A DNA stretch of 12,152 nucleotides from Candidatus Bathyarchaeota archaeon (GTDB lineage: Archaea > Thermoproteota > Bathyarchaeia > 40CM-2-53-6 > RBG-13-38-9): NCBI GenBank assembly GCA_026394315.1, contig JAPKYM010000191.1:1-12152 (forward strand). The letters are read 5' to 3'. The notes beneath the pieces are model-generated. The model did not search any database, was not told the origin of the DNA, and was given only the letters and a program-made list of their open reading frames with translations. Below are positions 1 to 7,942 of the stretch, piece by piece (the first letter of the stretch is position 1; the number at the start of each line of letters is the position of its first letter). The position numbers and the translations under genes are program-made.

Positions 1-577
1 AGATGCCAAGGGTAAGTATGATGCTGTTGTCATAGATTGCGGGGTAAAAAAAAGTATCCTAACTCAACTGACTCTCAAAGGCGTAAATCTCCATATCATC
101 CCCTATGACTTCTCTCCAAAGAAAGTCATGGAGTACGATCCCGACGCCGTCTTTGTTTCTAACGGTCCAGGAGATCCAGCCAAAGTGACTCCAACCATTC
201 AGACCATCAAAAGTCTTGCCGGTGAAGTTCCAATAGCAGGCATATGCTTAGGGCTGCAGCTCACAAGCCTGGCTTTGGGTGCAAACACCTTCAAACTGAA
301 GTTTGGTCATCGAGGCGCAAACCAGCCTGTAAAAGATCTTGAGACAGGCAGAGTCTTCATATCAACCCAAAATCATGGGTTCGCAGTCGACACCGAATCT
401 CTAGAAGGGACTGGACTAAAACTGATCCAAAAAAACCTGAACGACATGACTCCAGAAGGAATCAGGCATAACAAGCTACCAATAATGGCAGTCCAGTACC
501 ATCCTGAGGCAGGCCCTGGGCCACATGACACCTACTTCTTCTTCGATAGATTCATCAAGATGTTGGAGCAACGGTGA
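1..577 (+). CDS. carA: Carbamoyl-phosphate synthase small (glutaminase) subunit, 5'-truncated
   Basis: The last 191 codons of CarA are present; the reading frame is open to the left edge, so roughly the first half (the CarA-specific N-terminal domain) is outside the window. The subunit hydrolyses glutamine and passes ammonia to CarB. The visible part is the class I glutamine amidotransferase domain. It has the entry motif DCGVKKSIL, the oxyanion-side SNGPGDP, the nucleophile Cys in GICLGLQ (codon 245-247), the CarA signature FGHRGANQPVKDLETGR, NHGFAVD, and the His/Glu of the triad in QYHPEAGPGPHD. The catalytic triad is therefore intact. The residue three after the Cys is Leu, where most CarA proteins have His. 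The stop codon overlaps the carB start, so the two are translationally coupled. The family call is certain; only the start is missing. Confidence 0.97.
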   Translation, partial: DAKGKYDAVVIDCGVKKSILTQLTLKGVNLHIIPYDFSPKKVMEYDPDAVFVSNGPGDPAKVTPTIQTIKSLAGEVPIAGICLGLQLTSLALGANTFKLKFGHRGANQPVKDLETGRVFISTQNHGFAVDTESLEGTGLKLIQKNLNDMTPEGIRHNKLPIMAVQYHPEAGPGPHDTYFFFDRFIKMLEQR

Positions 578-3500
578 GCTTGCCAAAAAGAGAAGACCTA
601 AAGAAGATACTAATAATCGGATCCGGACCAATAGTAATCGGTCAAGCAGCAGAATTTGACTACTCCGGAAGTCAAGCCTGCAAAGCTCTTCGCGAGGAAG
701 GATACAAAGTTGTCCTGGTCAACTCTAATCCTGCCACAATAATGACCGACCCAGAGATCGCCGATCGAACCTACATTGAGCCCTTGACTCCTGACATCCT
801 TGAAAGGATCATAGATATCGAAAAGCCCGACTCCCTTCTGCCAACACTCGGGGGACAGACAGGGCTCAATCTGGCCACGATACTTGCTGAAAGCGGCGTC
901 TTAGACAGGCATGGAGTAGAACTCATTGGGGCAAAACTTGAAGCCATCAAAAAGGCAGAGGACAGAGAACTCTTCAGAGAATCCATGATAAAGGTGGGTC
1001 TTGATGTTCCGAAAAGCAGCGTAGTTAGATCCGTTGAGGAAGCCTCCGAGGTTGCCCAACAACTAGACTACCCGGTTGTGATAAGGCCATCTTTCACACT
1101 AGGTGGGACAGGCGGAGGAATAGCGAACAACATCAGAGAACTCAGGCAGATTGTTGAGCAGGGCTTGGGACTAAGCCTGATACATCAGGTGCTAATCGAG
1201 GAGGGTTTGCTCGGGTGGAAAGAGTATGAGCTCGAGGTAATGAGAGACCTTGCTGATAATGTCGTTATAGTCTGCTCAGTAGAAAACATGGATCCGATGG
1301 GGGTCCATACAGGTGACAGTATAACAGTGGCACCAGCACAAACCCTTACAGATGTTGAGTATCAAAATCTCCGAGACGGATCCATCAAGATAATGAGGGA
1401 GATAGGGGTTGAAACGGGCGGAAGCAACATTCAGTTTGCAACGAATCCGAGAACCGGTAGAATAGTAGCCATAGAGATGAACCCACGTGTATCCAGATCG
1501 TCCGCCCTCGCTTCCAAGGCAACAGGATTCCCCATCGCCAAGATAGCAGCGAAACTGGCTATAGGCTACACTCTCGACGAGATCCCGAATGATATCACAA
1601 AAGGGACTCTTGCATGTTTTGAACCTACAATTGACTATGTAGTTGTCAAGATACCAAGATTCGCCTTCGACAAGTTCCCAACTGCCGACAGCACTCTTAC
1701 AACACAAATGAAGAGTGTCGGAGAGGTGATGGCAATTGGAAGAACGTTCGAAGAAGCACTTCAAAAAGCCATCCGATCTCTGGAGATAGGAAGGGGTGGA
1801 CTTGGAGGAGACGGCAAAGACAAGAACCCGTCAAAGGAAGAAATACTCAGGAGACTGAGAATACCAAATCACGAACGAGTATTCTACATTAGATATGCAA
1901 TAAAGAAAGGAATGAGAATCGACGAAATAGCCCAGCTCACAAAGATCGATCTATGGTTCATCGATCGTATCAAAAACATAGCTGAAATGGAGGAGAAACT
2001 GAAAAAATTCAGCTTAACCACAATCTCGGATGAAGTTTTAAGGGAAGCAAAAACCCTTGGTTTCTCTGATATACAGATCGCCTACCTTCTCAAGACAAAT
2101 GAAAATGATGTACGAAAAAGGAGAAAATCTACTAACACTGTCGCAGTATACAAAATGGTAGACACTTGTGCGGGAGAATTCGAAGCAAAGACGCCTTATT
2201 ACTACTCCACATATGAAAAGGAAAATGAGGCAACCCCAACAGGAAGAAAGAAGATAGTAATACTGGGATCTGGACCGAATAGGATTGGCCAAGGCATAGA
2301 GTTTGACTATTGCTGCGTCCATAGTGTCCTCTCACTAAGAAACGAAGACTATGAGACAGTAATGGTGAACAGCAATCCGGAGACCGTGTCAACTGATTAC
2401 GACACTTCGGACAGGCTCTACTTCGAACCCATAACCCTTGAAGATGTTCTGAATATAGTGGAGAATGAGCGGCCAGAGGGGGTATTCGTCCAGTTCGGCG
2501 GTCAAACTCCATTGAACATAACGAAAAAACTATCAGAGAATGGAGTGAGAATTCTGGGTACACCTCCTGACGCAATTGACGTAGCCGAAAATAGAGAAAA
2601 ATTCGCGGAACTGCTGGAGGAACTGGGTATTCCACAGCCGGCAAACGGAATAGCCTACAACATAGACCAAGCAACAGAGGTGGCAAGGAAGTTGGGATAC
2701 CCAGTCTTGGTTAGGCCGTCCTACGTCTTGGGTGGAAGAGCGATGGACATAACCTATGACGATGAGGCCCTAGAGGATTACATGACCGAAGCACTAGAAG
2801 TATCCCCCGAGAAACCAATATTGATAGACAAGTTTATCGAGGACGCGTTAGAAGTCGAGGTCGATGCCCTTTGTGACGGGGAAGAGGTCATCATAGGGGG
2901 CATCATGGAACACATAGAAGAGGCAGGAGTCCATTCAGGCGATTCAGCTTGCGCACTTCCACCCATAAGCCTCAGCGACAGAGTAATCGAGAAGATAAAA
3001 GTCTATACAAGGAAGATCGCGCTTGCATTGGGGGTCGTCGGATTAACGAATATTCAGTACGCAGTCAAAGACGAAGTTGTATATGTCATTGAAGCAAATC
3101 CAAGAGCGTCAAGGACTGTGCCCTTCGTAAGTAAAGCAACAGGGTTACCATTGGCAAAGATCGCCGCCAAGATAATGATTGGCAAAAAAATCAGAGAATT
3201 AGGTATCGAAGAACGGTTGACTCTGAAACATGTGGCTGTGAAAGAGGCGGTTTTTCCATTCAACAAACTGCCCGGGGTGGATCCTACACTAGCTCCAGAG
3301 ATGAAGTCAACTGGAGAAGTCATGGGTATAGACTACGATTTTGGAATGGCATATTACAAAGCCGAGCTCGCAGCAGGGATGAGGCTTCCCACGAGTGGCA
3401 AGGCATTCATAAGCGTAAAGGATAGAGACAAACCAAAGATCATCCAAGTTGCTAGGGGACTTATGGGTCTTGGATTTGAGTTGCTGGCCACAAAGGGAAC

Positions 3501-3831
3501 GGCAGAATACCTGAGCAAAGCCGGAATAAGTGCGAAAGCTGTACCTAAGACCACCGAAGGTAGACCCAATGTTGTTGATTTGGTGATTAACAAAGAAGTC
3601 GATCTCATAGTCAATACTCCAAGTGGAAAAGGTCCGAAAAAGGAGGGATACGAAATTAGGAGGGCTGCGGTCGAGCATAATGTTCCTTACATTACCACAA
3701 TTCCAGCTGCCTTGGCCGCTGTCAAGGGTGGAGAAGCAATAAAGAAAGGTGTTATGACAATAAAGCCTCTGCAAGAGTACAACGCGGAAACTGAGGCTAT
3801 GTTCGGGTCAAAGCGAGGGGCTTCGGCCTGA
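574..3831 (+). CDS. carB: Carbamoyl-phosphate synthase large subunit
   Basis: This is a complete 1085-residue CarB, close to the usual length of about 1070. It makes carbamoyl phosphate from bicarbonate, ammonia and two ATP for pyrimidine and arginine synthesis. Two homologous ATP-grasp halves are visible. The carboxyphosphate half (about 1-400) has GSGPIVIGQAAEFDYSG, RPSFTLGGTGGG and EMNPRVSRSSALASKATG. The carbamoyl-phosphate half (about 558-940) has GSGPNRIGQGIEFDYC, RPSYVLGGRAM and EANPRASRTVPFVSKATG. An oligomerisation domain lies between them, and a C-terminal MGS-like allosteric domain (about 941-1085) contains NTPSGKG. The expected ATP and metal ligands (R131, R171, E301; R674, R714, E840) are all present. 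The start is GTG at 574, overlapping the carA stop as GTGA, with a weak GGAG at 565-568. CarB is a single polypeptide here, unlike the split versions of some methanogens. Ligands of the allosteric domain cannot be predicted from sequence. Confidence 0.98.
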   Translation: MSLPKREDLKKILIIGSGPIVIGQAAEFDYSGSQACKALREEGYKVVLVNSNPATIMTDPEIADRTYIEPLTPDILERIIDIEKPDSLLPTLGGQTGLNLATILAESGVLDRHGVELIGAKLEAIKKAEDRELFRESMIKVGLDVPKSSVVRSVEEASEVAQQLDYPVVIRPSFTLGGTGGGIANNIRELRQIVEQGLGLSLIHQVLIEEGLLGWKEYELEVMRDLADNVVIVCSVENMDPMGVHTGDSITVAPAQTLTDVEYQNLRDGSIKIMREIGVETGGSNIQFATNPRTGRIVAIEMNPRVSRSSALASKATGFPIAKIAAKLAIGYTLDEIPNDITKGTLACFEPTIDYVVVKIPRFAFDKFPTADSTLTTQMKSVGEVMAIGRTFEEALQKAIRSLEIGRGGLGGDGKDKNPSKEEILRRLRIPNHERVFYIRYAIKKGMRIDEIAQLTKIDLWFIDRIKNIAEMEEKLKKFSLTTISDEVLREAKTLGFSDIQIAYLLKTNENDVRKRRKSTNTVAVYKMVDTCAGEFEAKTPYYYSTYEKENEATPTGRKKIVILGSGPNRIGQGIEFDYCCVHSVLSLRNEDYETVMVNSNPETVSTDYDTSDRLYFEPITLEDVLNIVENERPEGVFVQFGGQTPLNITKKLSENGVRILGTPPDAIDVAENREKFAELLEELGIPQPANGIAYNIDQATEVARKLGYPVLVRPSYVLGGRAMDITYDDEALEDYMTEALEVSPEKPILIDKFIEDALEVEVDALCDGEEVIIGGIMEHIEEAGVHSGDSACALPPISLSDRVIEKIKVYTRKIALALGVVGLTNIQYAVKDEVVYVIEANPRASRTVPFVSKATGLPLAKIAAKIMIGKKIRELGIEERLTLKHVAVKEAVFPFNKLPGVDPTLAPEMKSTGEVMGIDYDFGMAYYKAELAAGMRLPTSGKAFISVKDRDKPKIIQVARGLMGLGFELLATKGTAEYLSKAGISAKAVPKTTEGRPNVVDLVINKEVDLIVNTPSGKGPKKEGYEIRRAAVEHNVPYITTIPAALAAVKGGEAIKKGVMTIKPLQEYNAETEAMFGSKRGASA

Positions 3832-3835
3832 AGCC
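3819..3835 (+). repeat. Short hairpin across the carB stop codon, possible terminator
   Basis: GGCTTC (3819-3824) and GAAGCC (3830-3835) form a perfect 6-bp stem with a 5-base loop that contains the start of the TGA stop codon. A moderately T-rich stretch (GTTATCGTTCTTTGCTT) follows on the plus strand. It lies between the convergent carB and ATPase genes, so a transcription-end role is plausible. The T run is interrupted and archaeal terminators do not need hairpins, so this is weak evidence. Confidence 0.25.
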
Positions 3836-3903
3836 GTGTTATCGTTCTTTGCTTCGATGACAGAAAATCAAGGGTCTGCATGGTCTGAGATGGTGCCGAT
3901 TTA

Positions 3904-6504
3904 CTATGAATGATACATCCATCTCTTGTAGAACCATTTCTTTACAATCTCTACTAGAATCAAGTACACTCCAATCAATAACACCAGAATCGCAAAGAAG
4001 GCTGGCGGGGGCTCAACGAACTGGAACAATGCTCCCAATGGCGTGAGTGGAAGGATTAGCGAAAAGCCGACGATGCTTAGAGTGCTAATGGTCAATAGCT
4101 TACTTGGCCTACTCTTGAAGAAGGGCGTTCTTCTAGTTCTTATGACAAATATTACCAATGTTTGGGTACATAGAGACTCAAGAAACCAAGCAGTCTGAAA
4201 CATTGGCGCTGTCGCTTTGAAGACTAGTAACATTATGAAGAACGTCAAAAAATCAAATATTGAACTTATTGGACCGATGAATATCATGAACCTCTTTATG
4301 AATGAGAGGTCCCACCTTTTTGCTCGTTCGGTATACTCTGGATCGATGTTATCAGTTGGTATCGCTAGCTCGGATAAGTCATAGAGCAGGTTGTTAAGAA
4401 GTATCTGTATCGGGAGCATCGGTAGGAATGGCAGAAAGAGAGATGCTGCTGCAACGCTGAACATGTTGCCAAAATTCGAACTGGTTCCCATCATAACATA
4501 TTTCATTGTATTTCCGAAGGTTTTTCGCCCTTCCAGAACCCCCTCCTGAAGTACCCTCAGACTCTTGCGTAGAAGTATGATGTCTGCAGACTCCTTAGCG
4601 ACATCTACTGCATTATCAACTGATATCCCGACGTCAGATGTCTTAAGTGAAGGTGAATCATTAATACCATCTCCTAGAAAACCAACAACATGCCCATTTT
4701 TTTTCAGCTGGATCATTATTCTGTCCTTTTGAGCGGGTGTGACTCTGGCGAAAATATTTGCTTCTTCGACGACTCTTGCAAGCGCATCATCCTGCATCTC
4801 AGCAAGTTCACTTCCCAGAACAATCCTCCTTATCTCAAAGCCTAGCTGTTCACATGTCTTCTTTGTGACCAGCTCATTGTCTCCGGTGAGAATTTTGAGC
4901 TCCATACCGGCCCTGCTCAACAGTTGAAGGGATTCTCTTGCAGTCTCTTTTGGCGGATCCATGAATGCTACGAAGCCCAAGAAAACCATGTTGGTCTCGT
5001 CATTGACAGAGTATACTGCTTTCTCCTCTCTGGCTTTCTTGTATGCCACTGCTAGGACTCTGAATCCCTTTGAGCTGAGGTCGTAATGCGTCTTCTCAAT
5101 CTTCTCATGCAGCTCACTTGTTAAATCAAGTGTCTTGTCGGTATTGTCACAGTAGGAACACACTTTGAGTATCTCTTCAGGAGCACCCTTGGCAATCAGA
5201 AATCTCTGGCCAGCATGTTCCACAATGACTGAGAGTCGCTTTCTCGTGAAATCAAACGGTACTTCATCTATCTTCTGGTAGTCTTTCACGTCAACCTCTT
5301 TGTGTCTGAGTATCGCCTCATCTAGAGGGCTTTTCAAGCCTGTTTGGAAAGAGCTGTTCAAGAAGGAATACAGCAATACTTTTTCACTGTCATTACTCTC
5401 GATGTCTATGTGTAGCACTAGCGTTATGATGTTCTCAGTGAGCGTACCGGTCTTGTCTGTGCATAGGACATCCATGCTTCCGAAATTTTGAATTGATGCT
5501 AGACGCTTTACGATGACTCCCTTCTTGGACATTTCGAGGGCACCTTTTGAAAGGTTCACCGAGAGGATCATGGGCAGAAGCTCTGGAGTGAGTCCAACTG
5601 CCAAGGCTACAGAGAATAGTAGGGACTCCAAGACTCCGTGTTTATAGAGGGCGTTAACGAAAAAGACGAATAGTACAAGAAGGAAAGTGATTTCCATTAT
5701 CATGAAACCGAATTTCGACAAGCCTCTTTCAAACTCGGTTTCAGGTGGCCTCTCGACGAGCTTCTTGGCTATCTTCCCATATTCTGTGGAGTTGCCAGTT
5801 CTCACTACCAGAGCCGTTGATGTCCCACTTACAACCGATGTTCCACAGAACAGGCAATCATTCCGTTCTGTGACCGAAGCTGCTCTTGTAGGTGGGGGTA
5901 CAGCAGTTTTTTCTACTGGGAATGATTCACCGGTCAATGCCGATTGATTCACGAAAAGATCCTTGGCGTTCACTACCCTTGCGTCGGCAGGCACTATGTC
6001 GCCTGCTGAAAGATATATTACATCTCCGGGTACGATTTCGGGGAGTCCCACTTCCAGCTTTCTGTCATCTCGGAGCACAGTAGCTGTCGTAGTCACTTTC
6101 TCTCTGAGTGCCTCAGCGGCTCTTTCAGCTTTGGACTCCTGATAGAACAGGAGAATTACACTCATTAGGACTATTGAGAATATTATGATGGCGTTTATAA
6201 TTTCTCCAACAAAGCCCGAGATCAATCCTGCGAAAAGTAGTATTATTACCAAAGGGCTTCTGAAATGATAAAAGAAATTGGCAATGGCAGTGAACTTCTT
6301 TCTCTTGGCAAGCTCATTATAGCCATAGATCTCCAGACGACTTCGAGCTTCCTGAGCTGACAGGCCTGATTGAGAAGTATTCAACTGAGTAATGAGCTCG
6401 CTGATTGGCAGAGTTAAGAGGCCGTCTGACGCCGTGACTTGCTGTGCCCAGCTCAAATCTTCCTTAGCACACACAGTTCTTGTGGTCTTCTTCATGATCA
6501 TCAT
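3904..6504 (-). CDS. mgtA: Mg2+-type P-type ATPase (MgtA/MgtB, P3B family)
   Basis: This 866-residue membrane ATPase should import Mg2+ (family knowledge), coupled to ATP hydrolysis through an aspartyl phosphate. Seen in order: an N-terminal cation-ATPase domain (about 35-75), TM1-2 (about 84-121), the actuator loop ALTGESFPVEK (TGES 191-194), TM3-4 with LTPELLPM (about 305), the phosphorylation site CTDKTGTLTE (D350), the nucleotide-binding KGAPEE (439-444), LTGDN (539-543), GDGINDSPSLK (611-621) and six C-terminal helices. The match to MgtA rather than other P-type classes rests on KRLASIQNFGSMDVLCTD, NSSFQTGLKSPLDEAIL, MGTSSNFGNMFSVAAASLF, NNLLYDLSE and GPISSIFDFLTF. Three in-frame ATGs open the gene (6504, 6501, 6495); the first is used here. 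A GAGG lies 13 bases before the first ATG, which is a poor spacing. Two CxxC pairs (C217/C220, C449/C452) are unusual. The gene ends with tandem stops TAG TAA. It is probably monocistronic. The substrate is inferred from family only. Confidence 0.93.
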   Translation of the reverse strand: MMIMKKTTRTVCAKEDLSWAQQVTASDGLLTLPISELITQLNTSQSGLSAQEARSRLEIYGYNELAKRKKFTAIANFFYHFRSPLVIILLFAGLISGFVGEIINAIIIFSIVLMSVILLFYQESKAERAAEALREKVTTTATVLRDDRKLEVGLPEIVPGDVIYLSAGDIVPADARVVNAKDLFVNQSALTGESFPVEKTAVPPPTRAASVTERNDCLFCGTSVVSGTSTALVVRTGNSTEYGKIAKKLVERPPETEFERGLSKFGFMIMEITFLLVLFVFFVNALYKHGVLESLLFSVALAVGLTPELLPMILSVNLSKGALEMSKKGVIVKRLASIQNFGSMDVLCTDKTGTLTENIITLVLHIDIESNDSEKVLLYSFLNSSFQTGLKSPLDEAILRHKEVDVKDYQKIDEVPFDFTRKRLSVIVEHAGQRFLIAKGAPEEILKVCSYCDNTDKTLDLTSELHEKIEKTHYDLSSKGFRVLAVAYKKAREEKAVYSVNDETNMVFLGFVAFMDPPKETARESLQLLSRAGMELKILTGDNELVTKKTCEQLGFEIRRIVLGSELAEMQDDALARVVEEANIFARVTPAQKDRIMIQLKKNGHVVGFLGDGINDSPSLKTSDVGISVDNAVDVAKESADIILLRKSLRVLQEGVLEGRKTFGNTMKYVMMGTSSNFGNMFSVAAASLFLPFLPMLPIQILLNNLLYDLSELAIPTDNIDPEYTERAKRWDLSFIKRFMIFIGPISSIFDFLTFFIMLLVFKATAPMFQTAWFLESLCTQTLVIFVIRTRRTPFFKSRPSKLLTISTLSIVGFSLILPLTPLGALFQFVEPPPAFFAILVLLIGVYLILVEIVKKWFYKRWMYHS

Positions 6505-6563
6505 CTATCAATATGAGCCTCGTGAGTTGAGCTGACGCGTTATCGTGTCGCCCACGCAGTTCC

Positions 6564-6569
6564 TATAAA
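6564..6569 (-). promoter_or_regulatory. Probable TATA box of the mgtA-type ATPase
   Basis: On the minus strand this reads TCGAAATGTTTATAGG, a TTTATA box preceded by purine-rich bases as in an archaeal BRE. A start site about 25 bases downstream would fall near 6540 and leave a leader of roughly 36 bases before the first ATG. The nine-base core TGTTTATAG is identical to that of the divergent sua5 promoter. Confidence 0.5.
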
Positions 6570-6777
6570 CATTTCGACAATATGACGTGCAGGTGGAACG
6601 GATAACCGGAAATCTTGATGGTCCTTAGGCATCTTCAGATTCGTTGTTCATCATCTGATTCGAAGAGCCCTATTGGATGTTGAAGGATTCTCAAATCTTT
6701 CAGCAGATGACAGGTTGACAATGGTTCCAACTATTCAAAAGAGAACCTGCCCGAAACAGCAACAACTTTGAACAGTC

Positions 6778-6789
6778 TAGCGCGCGCTA
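6778..6789. repeat. GC-rich perfect palindrome, 12 bp
   Basis: TAGCGCGCGCTA is a perfect 12-bp palindrome about 35 bases upstream of the sua5 TATA box. A 10-bp version, TAGCGCGCTA, occurs at 10126-10135 in another intergenic gap, and both are preceded by a similar AGT(T)C. The position would suit a regulator binding site upstream of sua5, but nothing identifies the binding protein. Confidence 0.4.
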
Positions 6790-6822
6790 TCAAAGCGTTG
6801 ATGTTGCTCCAAAAATAAGGTG

Positions 6823-6828
6823 TTTATA
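6823..6828 (+). promoter_or_regulatory. Probable TATA box of sua5
   Basis: TTTATA within AAAAATAAGGTGTTTATAG. The expected start site, about 25 bases downstream, falls near 6850, only a few bases before the ATG at 6855. This predicts a nearly leaderless mRNA, in agreement with the lack of a Shine-Dalgarno motif before the gene. Confidence 0.55.
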
Positions 6829-6854
6829 GTGGAGATCACAACGTCAGAACAGAT

Positions 6855-7895
6855 ATGACTGAAGTCTGGACGGTTAATCCTGGAAGGCCCGACGTCAGAA
6901 TCATCAAAAAAGCAGCGGAGTTAATCAAGAAAGGCAATCTTGTAGCCTTTCCAACAGAAACTGTATACGGGCTTGGTGCAGATGCTCTGAATTCTGAAGC
7001 CGTAAAGAAGATATTTCTAGCCAAAGGACGGCCCGTAGACAACCCTCTTATCGTTCATGTGTCTAGCGGGGACTCTGTTTACAGCCTTGCAGGGAATGTT
7101 CCCAAGGAAGCAGACGTCTTGATCAGGGAGTTCTTTCCAGGACCCTTAACAATTGTTCTGGAAAAGAAGCCTATAGTTCCTGATGAAACGACCGCGAAGC
7201 TTCCTACCGTAGCCATCAGAATGCCCAGTAGCAGAATTGCCTTGGCTTTGATTGAAGCGTCTGGAACGCCCATCGCTGCTCCCTCTGCGAACAAGGCTGG
7301 CAGGCCAAGCCCAACAAAAGCGCAGCATGTACTAGAAGATCTGGACGGAAAGGTCGATCTGATTATTGACGGAGGGGCAACGGAGGTCGGGTTAGAGTCG
7401 ACGGTAGTTGATTTGACCGTAAAGCCACCGCAGATACTGAGGCCAGGCGCGGTGACTCTAGAGATGCTAAGAGGAGTCTTAGGAACAGTGCACATTAGTC
7501 CAACCAACACGCAGAATCTTGTTGACAGAGAACTTGTTGCAAGATCGCCAGGGATGAAATACAAGCATTATGCGCCCAAGGCGGAATTACTAGTCGTGAT
7601 TGGTAGTGACAATGATGTTCAGAGGAAAATCAGTGAGCTGATAAATGATTTCGATACGAAGGGTATGCGAATCGGTGTGGCGACCACAACTGGCAAGAAG
7701 TATCATGTCAACCACATCGAGAGTCTCGGGGTTACAAAGCAAGAGATAGCCAAGGGCTTGTTTGACGTTCTGAGAAGATTCGACGAGGTAGATGTTGACG
7801 TAATACTGGTTGAGGGGGTTGATGAGGAGGGTCTAGGCCTAGCTATAATGAATCGACTTAGGAAAGCTTCTGGCCACCGGGTCATTGACGCTTAG
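6855..7895 (+). CDS. sua5: Threonylcarbamoyl-AMP synthase (Sua5, YrdC plus Sua5 domains)
   Basis: This 346-residue enzyme condenses threonine, bicarbonate and ATP into threonylcarbamoyl-AMP, the donor for t6A at position 37 of ANN-decoding tRNAs. The YrdC catalytic domain fills about 12-210. It includes VAFPTETVYGLGADA (30-44), the KGR of the KxR motif (K57, R59), FFPGPLTIVL (93-102), APSANKAGRPSP with the SxN motif (S144, N146), GLESTVVDLT (179-188) and ILRPGAVT. The linker motif SPGMKYKHYAPKAEL (231-245) leads into the Sua5 domain, which ends in MNRLRKASGHRVI. The length fits the long archaeal/yeast Sua5 form rather than the short bacterial TsaC/YrdC. The ATG at 6855 is chosen because it lies about 27 bases after a TATA box. 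No other t6A gene (kae1, bud32) is nearby. It converges on purC with a 47-base gap. Confidence 0.97.
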   Translation: MTEVWTVNPGRPDVRIIKKAAELIKKGNLVAFPTETVYGLGADALNSEAVKKIFLAKGRPVDNPLIVHVSSGDSVYSLAGNVPKEADVLIREFFPGPLTIVLEKKPIVPDETTAKLPTVAIRMPSSRIALALIEASGTPIAAPSANKAGRPSPTKAQHVLEDLDGKVDLIIDGGATEVGLESTVVDLTVKPPQILRPGAVTLEMLRGVLGTVHISPTNTQNLVDRELVARSPGMKYKHYAPKAELLVVIGSDNDVQRKISELINDFDTKGMRIGVATTTGKKYHVNHIESLGVTKQEIAKGLFDVLRRFDEVDVDVILVEGVDEEGLGLAIMNRLRKASGHRVIDA

Positions 7896-7942
7896 ACGAG
7901 TCGTATTACTTTCCTGTTCTCATACTACGCTTCAAATAGCTC

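Larger units (their letters stand above)
6505..6854. other. Divergent intergenic region between the ATPase and sua5
   Basis: This 350-base gap holds no convincing protein or tRNA gene. It contains an outward-facing TTTATA promoter near each end, a 12-bp perfect palindrome (6778-6789), and a widely spaced inverted pair CAGGTT (6711-6716) and AACCTG (6744-6749). The stretch from about 6575 to 6775 has no assigned role. The gap is long for two single-gene promoters, so extra regulatory sites or a small RNA are possible but not shown. Confidence 0.6.

Noticed and set aside
2132..2686. Minus-strand 184-codon open frame inside carB
   Set aside because: It is opposite a fully conserved part of CarB and is rich in residues typical of antisense frames; it has no start signal or family motif.
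6505..6540. Mg2+-sensing riboswitch in the ATPase leader
   Set aside because: The predicted leader is only about 36 bases, too short for a known Mg2+ riboswitch, and no matching structure is visible.
6626..6665. Possible C/D box guide RNA on the minus strand (ATGATGA followed by CTGA)
   Set aside because: The C-like and D-like boxes are only 9 bases apart, and no second C'/D pair follows at the right spacing.
6650..6672. TTCGAAT-like bases resembling a tRNA T-loop
   Set aside because: The flanking bases do not pair into a T stem, and no acceptor or anticodon arm can be folded around them.
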